The notes under the pieces: generated by a model | What the model saw: the letters and a program-made list of their open reading frames with translations, nothing else | What the model was told of the DNA's origin: nothing | Databases searched by the model: none | Source of the DNA: Liolophura sinensis | Taxonomy: Eukaryota; Mollusca; Polyplacophora; Chitonida; Chitonidae | Reading direction: 5' to 3' | Length of the DNA: 64,000 nucleotides | NCBI RefSeq assembly: GCF_032854445.1 | Contig: NC_088298.1 | Coordinates: 9,533,504-9,597,503, forward strand | Program-made: the position numbers and the translations under genes | In this document: in pieces, positions 55,906-64,000 of the stretch | Numbering within the stretch: position 1 is the stretch's first letter | Layout: every line of letters begins with the position of its first letter

Positions 55906-56174
55906 CCAGTTGACCCTAGCGACTGCATCTCGGCGTAAACAACTCGATGGTGACCTGACCGAGGTCGAGTGGGGCTGACGAGCTGAGGGCCGCTGACGAC
56001 GGCGACCACGAAAACAAACCGTCTTCAACCTGCTGTATTACCTACATGCATTCGATACATTTAAAGGCTATTAAGACTGATAGATTTATTAACCTTACAA
56101 TTTAAAGTTGATGAATTTTTTTTTTTTTTTTGTTAAATATCAAGGACTTGTTTCATCAGGGAGCGTAAGCTCAT

Positions 56175-56300
56175 TGGTCTGCAGCAAACTGTGGATGTTC
56201 GCTCTGTCCGATTTCCTCCCTTCATAATGTTGACCGCAAAAAATATTCTTGAGTACGGCATAAAACACCAATGAAAGAAAATACATATATAAATATAAGC
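56175..56300 (+). mobile_element. SINE-A 3' fragment
   Basis: GGTCTGCAGCAAACTGTGGA, TCTGTCCGATTTCCTCCCTT, CATAATGTTGACCGC, AATATTCTTGAGTACGGCAT and AAAACACCAATG. Confidence 0.85.
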
Positions 56301-56520
56301 TGATTGTAACTGTATATAATGGCAACGTATGTCTGTAACGTGTGGGTTGGGATTTTGGTTAGAATCACTTTAATCTATGTACTGTTGTTTATTTTGTGGA
56401 AGATGGTCTCTCCAGGATAGTAATTAAGAATACGTTGGAGCATTAAACTGGGTGCGGCCTCTTCCACCCATATCTAATTTGTTTCCTCCTATTGCTTACT
56501 GGTTTACTCCTATCGCTGGC

Positions 56521-56673
56521 GGGGCCTCCGTGGTTCAGCAACCTGCAGATGGTCGTGGTCCCCCCCCCCCCCCCCCGGGCTGTGTCCGGTTTCCACCCAC
56601 CATAATGCCGGTCGCCGTCGTATAAGTGAAATATTCTTGAGTACGGCGTAAAACACCAATTAAATAAATAAAT
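56521..56673 (+). mobile_element. SINE-A with internal deletion and 12-bp target-site duplication
   Basis: The head GGGGCCTCCGTGGTTCAG is joined directly to CAGCAACCTGCAGATGGTCG at a shared CAG, removing the B box. A C17 tract (56560-56576) follows, then CATAATGCCGGTCGCCGTCG, CTTGAGTACGGCGTAAAACA and an AAAT tail. The target site CCTATCGCTGGC is duplicated perfectly at 56509-56520 and 56674-56685. Confidence 0.95.
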
Positions 56674-56776
56674 CCTATCGCTGGCTAGTTCCCTCCAGTA
56701 TCTGATCCTCCAATATCTGATTGCTTTCCTTCACCACAATAATCTTGTAGTGAAATGTGGTGATGGGTTACTCCTC

Positions 56777-56875
56777 TTACTCTGCTCAGTTTCTTTCCAC
56801 CTGGCTGTCGTCGTATAAGTAGAATGCTCTTGAGGAAAGCGTAAATCACCCGCGAAAGAAACAAATAAATAAATT
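56777..56875 (+). mobile_element. SINE-A 3' fragment
   Basis: CTGCTCAGTTTCTTTCCACC, TGGCTGTCGTCGTATAAGTA, GAATGCTCTTGAGGAAAGCG and AAACAAATAAATAAATT. Confidence 0.82.
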
Positions 56876-57330
56876 ACCAAATACATGTAGTGGAATAAAC
56901 CCATGTAAAGCATATCTCACTCTAATGAAATAAATACATGAACTTAAATTGCGATTTGTTTAGAATATAAAAATATAATATGTCAGAAATAAAAACTTCG
57001 ACTAATTACATGTAAGTGTCTTCAATCCACGTGACCAGAATCGATTATTATTATTATAGTTCCTTAGTTGTGTACAGATTGAGGTGGGATGGGGGTGGGG
57101 TAGAAGTGCTGGGGAGGAGATATGTTATTTTGTTTTGGAAGTAAGCACTACATTTGAGACATTCACAAACTCTTTTTTCTGTTGACAACTTCATACTGAG
57201 CTTTTTCAGAGCGCTAATGACGCAAGGAAGTTAATCCTCGTCATTTAATTGAAAAATTATTAATTACGACGTAAAACCCTAAGCATACATACCCAGAAAT
57301 TCAAACAAATGGCAAAACTTAACTTCGTCC
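56876..57330. other. noncoding stretch
   Basis: G-rich run GGTGGGATGGGGGTGGGG near 57082. No element or frame supported. Confidence 0.35.
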
Positions 57331-57335
57331 AAGCG

Positions 57336-57340
<5 letters not shown>

Positions 57341-57367
<27 letters not shown>

Positions 57368-57517
57368 GATTGGTGTTTTACGCCATACTCAAGAATATTT
57401 CGCTTATATGATGACAGCCAGCATTATGGTGGAAGGACACCGGACAGAGCCCGGGGGAAACCAACAACAATCCGCAGGTTGTTGAAAGATCTTCCCACTT
57501 ACGGCCGGAGAGGAACA
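57341..57517 (-). mobile_element. SINE-A, 5'-truncated, with 10-bp target-site duplication
   Basis: (TTTA)8 tail complement, GATTGGTGTTTTACGCCATA, TCAAGAATATTTCGCTTATA, GCCAGCATTATGGTGGAAGG, GCCCGGGGGAAACCAACAAC and TTACGGCCGGAGAGGAAC. Flanked by AAGCGAATTA at 57331-57340 and 57518-57527. Confidence 0.94.
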
Positions 57518-57628
57518 AAGCGAATTAAGAAAGCGGGTTCGAGAACGAACTTTGAAGTGATTATAAAACATCAAAGATAACGAAATACACACACGTATTA
57601 TTTGTAAGTCAAATGGAATGAAAAATTG

Positions 57629-57794
57629 TCAAGACGGAAGAAAGAGATTGTATATGGCATGTTTGCGTGACCGATTTCTGATGACCTCATGCGCGGCGAG
57701 CATGCGCAGTGTCCTCGTGATCTGATCCCATTCCGGACAGTTTTCCTCAGAGATATTATATTGTTTACAGGTCTGTTCACACCGGGTCACTTTT
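57629..57794 (-). CDS. candidate terminal exon (minus), product unknown
   Basis: An acceptor-like CATCGATTCCAG (complement at 57795-57806) is followed on the minus strand by 54 open codons to a TGA at 57631-57629. The peptide contains VTRCEQTCKQYNISEENCPE and ends in a basic stretch. The frame continues upstream through a 20-bp minisatellite, where all three frames are open, so its total length of 135 codons is inflated. No polyadenylation signal AATAAA was seen close by. The NRF1-like GCATGCGCAG lies at 57700-57709. No family recognised. Confidence 0.15.
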
Positions 57795-57852
57795 CTGGAA
57801 TCGATGAGAAATCGCCCAAGAATGCGGAGTCGGTAGGAATAAGATGACAGGG

Positions 57853-58030
57853 GAGTGAGTGGGTGAGTGGATGGGCGTGTGGGTGAGTGGATGGACGTGT
57901 GGGTGAGTGGATGGGCATGTGGGTGAGTGGATGGGCGTGGGGTGAGTGGATGGACGTGTGGGTGAGTGGATGGGCGTGTGGGTGAGTGGATGGGCGTGTG
58001 GGTGAGTGGATGGGCGTGTGGGTGAGTGAG
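57853..58030. repeat. 20-bp minisatellite, ~9 copies
   Basis: GTGAGTGGATGGGCGTGTGG repeated with G/A changes at one position (GGGCG or GGACG). The plus strand has regularly spaced GGG runs that could form G-quadruplexes. The complementary strand is stop-free in three frames and yields Thr-His-Pro repeat peptides that are not genes. Confidence 0.96.
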
Positions 58031-58129
58031 TAACATTTAAGGTGAGGCAACAGAGACATGACACTATCAAAATTCTACACCTAAAACTCAGAAAAACTGG
58101 AACACGGCTCAATTATATATAGTTCCAGA

Positions 58130-58640
58130 TAAGTCGAAACTATTTTCAACCATATGTCTTGTCATTAAAGTTAAAACTTCGAGAGACTGGAAATCGGGAT
58201 ACCGGGGTTTATTTATGGTTGCAAATTTATTTATTTATCTATTTATTTGATCGGTGTTGTACGCCGTACTCAAGAATAATTCACTTATACAACGGCGGCC
58301 AGCCTTATGGTGGGAAGAAACAGGCAGAGCCCGGGGGAAACCACGTATGGCCGCAAATAAATCAAAACAATTTTCTTACAAATGTATGGCTATTATTCTT
58401 AAAACTTTGAAAAAATGAAATCCGGATGAAAGGACTTATTTATTGTTTCAAATAAATCAAAACAGTTGTCTTACAAATTTATGGCTATTAAACTTAAAAC
58501 TTCGAAAGACGGTCAATCGGGATAGGCCTATAAGAGATTAATAATACTTGAAAATAGGTCGAAAAATATTTTCCCCGAAACTGAAAATTGGGATTCAGGG
58601 GATTAATTATGACGGTTAATAAAATGAAGCAGTTTTCCCA
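58130..58640. repeat. degenerate ~97-bp tandem repeat hosting a SINE-A
   Basis: Blocks GCAAATAAATCAAAACA(A/G)TT, CTTACAAAT(G/T)TATGGCTATT and CTTAAAACTT(C/T)GAA occur at 58350 and 58448. Related blocks (TTAAAACTTCGAGAGACTGG, AAATGAAGCAGTTTTCCCAC) lie at 58160 and 58625. Confidence 0.6.
58227..58345 (-). mobile_element. SINE-A with head deletion, inside tandem repeat
   Basis: TTTATTTATCTATTTATTTG, ATCGGTGTTGTACGCCGTAC, TTCACTTATACAACGGCGGC and GGCAGAGCCCGGGGGAAACC. Flanks TATGGTTGCAAAT (58214-58226) and TATGGCCGCAAAT (58346-58358) are a probable target-site duplication with two changes. Confidence 0.88.
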
Positions 58641-59571
58641 CAAAAGTTGAAAAGATTATCGGTCCTCTGGTAAGTCACGGTTTCAAGCTTTCCCATACTG
58701 CTTAGAAATTACTATTTAAATAATGTATATTTTGACAATAAGTATGGACAGAGCGAAGTAGATGAAGAAGCGTGTGTAATATCTAATAAAATACACGATA
58801 ACAATCTATAAACTATAAAGTTAAACAAGTTTACAATCTAGTACACCGTCACAAACTGAGATACAATAACGCAAGACATCTGAACGCATAAAAAACAAAT
58901 AATTGAATGAAAAATAGTAAAAGAAGAAATATAAAGTGTAATTTAATTAAATATTCGGAAATGAAAAAAAGATACAGTGGCTCCTTTACTGAAGTCTTCT
59001 TAGTATATAAATAGATACTTAAACCTGTTTCCCGAGTTTTAGCATCACATTCTCAAGAATATTTCACTTATACAACGCTGGCTGCGCTATGATAGATGGA
59101 AACCTAATATAATACCTGCCTACCCAGCTCATGTTTTCAAGTTTGTGTTGTTAGTTATTTTGATTCGTTTTCAAACCTTGTCAAAACATGTTGTTTTCAA
59201 AGCTCATGACTTAAGTCCAACAATAAACAGATGGCGTAAGTACGGTACGCAGTGGATGTCGAGTTAGAGCGATTGACCTGGCCAGGCATGTGACGCCAGA
59301 CGCCATAGTGGTAATGAAGTGATAATTGCATCACCTGAGGTAATACTTGCTTTGATGTAGAGCAGTTGGTTACTTGAGTTCATGCTAAAAAAATACCTGT
59401 ACCAGATGACCAAATATCTAATAGACCAGCTGTCGTTCATGTTGCAGTTTTAATTGATCTTCACTAGATATCTGGTCGCCATGTATACGTACCGAGGTCA
59501 TGTACATTTGGACAGTATGTTCACTAGGCCTACATGTCTAGTGAGATTGGTATGGAAGTCGATAAACTAGA
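58641..59571. other. noncoding stretch with worn SINE-A and small inverted repeats
   Basis: A SINE-A remnant is at 59050-59104 (TTCTCAAGAATATTTCACTT, TACAACGCTGGC). Inverted pairs include GACCAAATATCTAATAG (about 59409) against CACTAGATATCTGGTC (about 59463), and TCACTAG..CTAGTGA at 59521-59544. Confidence 0.4.
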
Positions 59572-59673
59572 TCTCGCTACCTCCCTACCTCGACCTTTCT
59601 AAAAAGTTGGGTTCTAGAGACACCTGGCCTGTGATGCCGGTGGACATCAACACTCTGATGGCCAGTACGTGGA

Positions 59674-59689
59674 ACTATTATATAATAGT
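59674..59689. repeat. perfect 16-base palindrome
   Basis: ACTATTATATAATAGT reads the same on both strands. Confidence 0.95.
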
Positions 59690-60117
59690 CCCAACTAGGT
59701 CAGTACTTCTGTTTACCTGAGATGTGAAGCGAGGGCTATAGGAATTGAGGTGCAAAAGTACGGGGAATTTTCATTATATATAGTGATCGCTTTTCCTTCC
59801 GTCATTGTCCCTCTTATTAATCTTTACTACGCCATATTTCAGCACTGGTGGATGGTATTTAGTTAATAATTTATCTAGTTATGACAACATCCAGCATTAT
59901 GGTGGATGGAATGGATTTAATGACACTTTTGTCAGTTTTGACAATATTATAGCAGTTTATTTCCTTGTGTTTACTTTTCTATATGTGCGCATGAATGTCT
60001 TGGTCGAATCAAAGCAATGACGGGGTTTGGTCAGATCTTACAGGTCCCCGACCATCATGCGCAGAACGAAATTCATTCAGTTGCTGACTGTAGTCCTGGG
60101 ATGCCGAGAGAGCTATG

Positions 60118-60215
60118 TAGCGGGGTCGCGAAGCGAGACAGCGAGGCAGCGAAGCGAGGCAGCGAAGTGAGGCAGCGAAGTGAGGCAGCGAAGCCAGGCA
60201 GCGAAGCCAGGTAGA
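60118..60215. repeat. 13-bp minisatellite, ~7 copies, with inverted partner
   Basis: AGCGAAGCGAGGC repeated with small changes. 60232-60264 (CCTCGCTTCGTTATCTCGCT + TCGCTGCCTCG) is its complement, so the locus can fold into a long hairpin. Frames across it are by-products. Confidence 0.9.
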
Positions 60216-60375
60216 GAGCCAGCGATATGACTTTCCTCGCTTCGTTATCTCGCTTCGCTGCCTCGTTAGAAAGGTCGAGGTAGCGAGAACTCCTCTATTG
60301 GTTTCCATAGACTGGCGTTAAATTACAATCAATGAAACACACATGTGTCTGGTGTATTTAGACTATATTTTTCAG

Positions 60376-60590
60376 TATATCCTTTGGAACATTGTTTTGG
60401 TATATTCAATATACGCCTGGTACAATGTTACGGCATACTCAGTATACCACTGGGATATCGTTCGCGTATATTCAGTGTACTTCTGGGCAGTTGTTACCGT
60501 ATGTTCAGCATACATCTGGAGCATTATTACACTACATTCAGTATACGTTTGGAACACGTTTATCTGGTATACTGATACTGTATATTCATT
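60376..60590. repeat. 33-bp minisatellite, ~6 copies
   Basis: Unit TGGAACATTGTTTTCGTATA + TTCAGTATACTTC, spacing 33 (60406 to 60439). GTATA..TATAC within each unit can pair. Because 33 is a multiple of three, plus-strand frames in all three phases and one minus-strand frame stay open and read as 11-residue repeats (for example LEHCFGIFNIR). Openness in several frames at once argues against coding. Confidence 0.88.
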
Positions 60591-60814
60591 AGTATGTCCT
60601 CAGGATGATGAAGCTCTCGTCAAATCATCAAACTAGTTTACTAATCTGAAACTGTGACTTACCTGGAATTTTGACATTAATATATAGAGTTGTCAGAGGC
60701 ATTCGTGACAAAAATGAAGATTAGTTTTTAAGTTTAAATCCAAGCTTACGAATAAAACCAAAACTTAAGTCTAACGCTGACTTAAGTCTAAGAATCTCAA
60801 CTTCATGAGCGCAG

Positions 60815-61215
60815 TATATATCAACATCATGACCGCCATTATTATCAGGATAGCCATCATCATTACAACATCATTATAAAGATCGTTCCATCAACAACCA
60901 TGTGCATCACTTTCATCATAACCAACATCGTCACTATAATCCGCATCGGCATCATCAGCATCACCATACAGTCACAGTGATAATCACCATCGTCGCCATC
61001 ATCATTATTAAGACTGTTATTATCACAATACCCATCATATGCATTACTTTCATTATTATCATTGACATCATCATCAACATAATCATCATCAACATCGCCA
61101 TTATCGTTATGATAAAAGTCATATGCATCGTCTTCATCCCCTCATAATCATTATCAAGATCGTTGTTTTCATAATTATCACAATGCGCATAATCATCATC
61201 ATCATCGTCGTCATT
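60815..61215. repeat. cryptic (ATC/ATT)n triplet repeat
   Basis: Imperfect CATCATCATT-type sequence for 400 bases. Both strands are open and give His/Ile-rich or Asp/Met-rich peptides, which are simple-sequence artefacts. Confidence 0.9.
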
Positions 61216-61249
61216 GTTGTCAACCACCTTCGCTGGTTCGGTGCCTCAA

Positions 61250-61455
61250 AGGATAACCCATTAGTGACTGAGCAGTAGCGTTGCAAGTTCGAATCCAGTT
61301 GTCGCTGGTTCGGTTGAGGCATTAAGAGGTTTGTCAGGTAGTGCTACCGAATGAAGCCGGTGGTTTACTCCAGGTATTCCGATTTCTTCCACTGATAAAC
61401 CTAGCTAATTGCCGTGAAAAATTCTTGAGAACGACAGATACCAACAAAAGCACGC
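61250..61455 (+). mobile_element. SINE-C copy, full length
   Basis: tRNA-like head with B box AAGTTCGAATCCAGTTGTCG (from about 61287), then GCTACCGAATGAAGCCGGTG, GTTTACTCCAGGTATTCCGA, TTTCTTCCACTGATAAACCT and AGCTAATTGCCGTGAAAAAT, TCTTGAGAACGACAGATACC, AACAAAAGC. This copy ties the head seen near 31250 to the cores seen at 36370 and 44197. Confidence 0.8.
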
Positions 61456-61494
61456 CAGTGTGGATACGTTAACAACCAAATAGCAAGTTGACTA

Positions 61495-62490
61495 GAATAT
61501 GAGAACTGATGGATTCTAACCATGATTGAGTGTACGAATTGATGGATTCTAACCACGATTGAGTGAAAGAATTGATGATTTCTAACCACGATTGAGAGTA
61601 CGAATTGATTGACTCTATCCATGACTGAGTGGACAAATTGATGAATTCTAACCATGATTGAGTGTACGAATTGATGGATTCTAACCATGATTGAGTGGAT
61701 GAATATATGGATTCTACCCATGATTGAGTGAAAGAATTGATGGATTCTAACCATGATTGAGTGGACGAATATATGGATTCTACCCATGATTGAGTGAAAG
61801 AATTGATGGATTCTAACCATGATTGAGTGTAGGAATTGATGGATTCTACCATGATTGAGTGACAAATTGATGAATTCTAACCATGATTGAGTGTACGAAT
61901 TGATGGATTCCACCCATGATTGAGTGGACGAATTGATGGATTCTACCCATGATTGAGTGAAAGAATTGATGGATTCTAACCATGATTGAGTGGACGAATA
62001 TATGGATTCTATCTATGATTGAGTGGACGAATTGATGGATTCTACCCATGAATGAGTGAAAGAATTGATGATTTCTAACCATGAATGAGTGGACGAATTG
62101 ATAGACTCTATCCATGATTGAGAGTACGAATATATGGATTCTAACCATGATTGAGTGGACGAATTGATGAATTCTACCCATGATTGAGTGGACAAATCGA
62201 TGATTTCTAACCATGATTGAGAATACGAATTGATTGATTCTGACCATGGCGGAGTGTAGGTGCGAAAGGGTGGATTCTACTTATGACTGATTGTGTACGA
62301 ATTAATCGATTTTATCATGACTAACTGTGCGAAATTGTAGACATTCTATCTATGGTTGAGGGCGCCAACTGATTGATTCTGTCCATGACTGAGTATGCAA
62401 ATTGATGGATACTATCCTGATTGAGAGTGCAAATTGGTGGATTCTGTCCATGATTGAGAGTGCAAATTGATGGATTCTATTAATGGATTA
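61495..62490. repeat. 33-bp minisatellite, ~30 copies
   Basis: Unit GAATTGATGGATTCTAACCA + TGATTGAGTGTAC, 33 bases, regular from 61500 to 62250 and decaying to 62490. On the minus strand two long frames (to 170 and 133 codons) read as 11-residue repeats such as SIMVRIHQFVH. They are separated by small deletions near 61848-61862. The second frame on the same strand is also open (VESINSYTQSW), so openness reflects the period, not selection. Confidence 0.95.
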
Positions 62491-63735
62491 TAGCCATGGC
62501 TGAATGTGTAGATGTATGGGTTTTATCTTTGACTGACTGGTTGGCTTACTGAATTCGTCATTCCTCAGTAAACATGAGCGTATAATGAACTCTACGATCC
62601 ACATGCGCAGTCTGCTTTTAACTGTCCAGGCATGTAATGATCCTTACGGGCTATTAATTAATTGTTTGCATGGGTGAGCACACAATATCTTAATTGGCGA
62701 TAGCTTTATAAAGGTTTATCGCTAGATATACGGGATGACTTTAAGTGATTGCATTGGCTTCCTGGCTGAATTGATTGACTGACTGACCAAGGGTGCGATT
62801 AATTTGTGTAATTACTTACACAAATTAATTATCACATGCATGCTAACTTGAATAGGCCTGGAGTGGTATATTGTGCAACGTACGTTTGGTTGACTGTTTG
62901 ACTGATTGACTGATCGTTGTTTGATGCTAAACTCAAAAATTTTTCACTTTAATACACAATTTGGGTCAGTTTTAAGAGAGGGATTAGGGTACATAGTATA
63001 TAGTATTGTTCCCGATTATCATTTCTCTCTCATCTCACATCTCATCTCACATCTCATCCCACCCCACCCCCACCTCCTCTTCGTCATCTACGCTGCAATA
63101 TCACCTTTCGGTGCCCTCTGGATCTTACGCCACCACTGTGCAATTCTATCATCCCCTAAACAAAGCTGCAAGAAAACCATCAAAGCTAAAGTAAACAGCA
63201 TCATCAAAAACACTGTAGTCAACAGCGACTGACCACTGAACTCAAGCCGGCCAGAGCGGTCAGCGAGGGGATGAACATTCACTGACCATACAACCCCAGG
63301 CCTGAGACGGCGAGGGGAGGGGTGGGGATGGGTAGAGGGGGGATAATAAGGGCATGGTCGGTGAAGTAGGACAGTATGACGTCACAGCTAGTGGTCACCT
63401 CCCAGCATGTCCTAAGCCGTAGTTGACTGACCACAGCGATGATCAGTACCGTGTGCAATCGTCACCTCGTCACACTGGTCACTGCATGTCCAGTTATTTG
63501 CCTGTATGGTTAATCTGGTCGGTCTAAGTGACACATAACATAGCATCTAGTAGATCCACTGATAAGCGTCACGTATAATAACGAGTAATGCACCTCAGAA
63601 AAAGGAAATCTTTATGATGGGAAATAAATTACCATTCACTTTAGTATAATTATACACAAGTAGTGTAACTCTGAAAAACGAATTGACAGGCTGCAAGTTA
63701 TGCCATATTATACACTACACAGTCATCACAGAATT
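62491..63735. other. noncoding stretch
   Basis: A SINE-C tail remnant (TTGTTTGATGCTAAACTCAA, AAATTTTTCACTTT) is at 62917-62951. A CATCT/CACAT simple sequence lies at 63029-63058. Overlapping frames of 60-108 codons on both strands at 62906-63282 lack motifs. Confidence 0.35.
63377..63384. promoter_or_regulatory. CRE palindrome
   Basis: Perfect TGACGTCA, isolated. Chance is possible. Confidence 0.2.
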
Positions 63736-63784
63736 ATTTATTGATATATTTAACTGGTATTTTACGCCGTGTTCAAGACTATTG
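63736..63784 (-). mobile_element. SINE-A tail remnant
   Basis: TTATTGATATATTTAACTGG and TATTTTACGCCGTGTTCAAG, breaking off after ACTATTG. The sequence from here to the window end shows nothing further. Confidence 0.7.
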
Positions 63785-64000
63785 TCATGACAATATTGCA
63801 GCTAGTCAATGATGTATACGTTGCCAAATCTGTGCCTCTGACAACACTACAATACCATATACGTTCATTATCAGGCTTATCTCGTAAGGCATGTTTGTTA
63901 GTTCTGCTTTTCTTAGAGCCTACGGTATACATGCAAACGTGCCTCACTTAGCACAATTGTCGTGAGTATCACTTAATTTAAGTCGAAATATTGGGATCGC

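Larger units (their letters stand above)
59572..60288. repeat. pair of inverted repeats bounding ~717 bp
   Basis: Left TCTCGCTACCTC-CCTACCTC-GACCTTTCTAA (59572-59602) and the complement of the right end TCTCGCTACCTCGACCTTTCTAA (60266-60288) are identical apart from an 8-base duplication in the left arm. Between them are the palindrome at 59674-59689, a worn SINE-A trace near 59880 and the 13-bp array. Could be a foldback transposon. Confidence 0.5.

Noticed and set aside
57629-58112. Three overlapping minus-strand frames rich in Thr-His-Pro
   Set aside because: They come from a 20-bp GTGAGTGGATGGGCGTGTGG array that has no stops in any frame on that strand. Only the non-repeat tail is kept, as a weak candidate.
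60902-61227. His/Ile-rich and Asp/Met-rich open frames on opposite strands
   Set aside because: Imperfect ATC triplet repeat; both strands open by composition.
61401-62247. Minus-strand open frames of 170 and 133 codons
   Set aside because: They lie wholly in a 33-bp minisatellite, alternative frames are also open, and no start, splice or family evidence exists.

Overview
This window is noncoding-rich animal nuclear DNA. It is AT-rich, has no operons or long open frames, and is crowded with microsatellites, minisatellites and many copies of short interspersed elements (SINEs). Three things suggest a lophotrochozoan, most probably a mollusc: the abundance of the palindrome TACATGTA, tRNA-derived SINEs ending in (AAAT)n, and (ATTC)n-tailed repeats. 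That assignment is inference from repeat style and was not tested by search. No complete protein-coding gene is visible. The only coding segment I recognise by family is the 3' end of a non-LTR retrotransposon at 42093-42557 (minus). Nearly all other open frames are short and fall in repeats or have no family signature.

Repeat families, named here for convenience. SINE-A is a tRNA-derived element with A and B boxes, an AAAT tail and the tail motif CTCAAGAATATTTCACTTAT (read on the strand opposite the element). It has about 30 full or partial copies, densest from 27 kb to 59 kb, and several have intact target-site duplications. SINE-B is a longer tRNA-derived element with tail motif TACTTAACAATTTTTCA and four copies. 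SINE-C is a tRNA-derived element with core motif GGTGGTTTACTCCGGG or close variants and about seven copies. DR1, DR2 and DR3 are three dispersed repeats of unknown class, found by comparing the window with itself (three, four and three copies). There are also a terminal-inverted-repeat element (44921-45540), a MITE-like element inside a satellite (51626-51757) and two further foldback structures (53179-53308, 59572-60288).

Layout. 1-26 kb: long quiet stretches with a 64-bp satellite (1187-2347), a 24-32-bp array (6822-7143), a 38-bp array (23322-24285) and scattered repeats. Near 25.9-26.4 kb a minus-strand first-exon and promoter candidate lies beside a CTCF-like motif. 27-42 kb: dense SINE-A insertions, many nested in DR2, plus a plus-strand candidate exon (37953-38044) and a phase-compatible candidate last exon (41027-41183) with a polyadenylation signal. 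42-47 kb: LINE fragment, TIR element and a cluster of CRE-like sites. 47-53 kb: an old ~58-bp array and a 55-bp array carrying the MITE. 53-58 kb: the youngest-looking SINE-A copies and an RFX X-box-like palindrome. 57.8-62.5 kb: a hot spot of five or six unrelated tandem arrays.

The window is best read as introns or intergenic DNA of one or more genes whose main exons lie outside it or are too short to call by eye. Exon and promoter calls here are low-confidence. The repeat calls, and especially the duplicated target sites, are the well-supported part.
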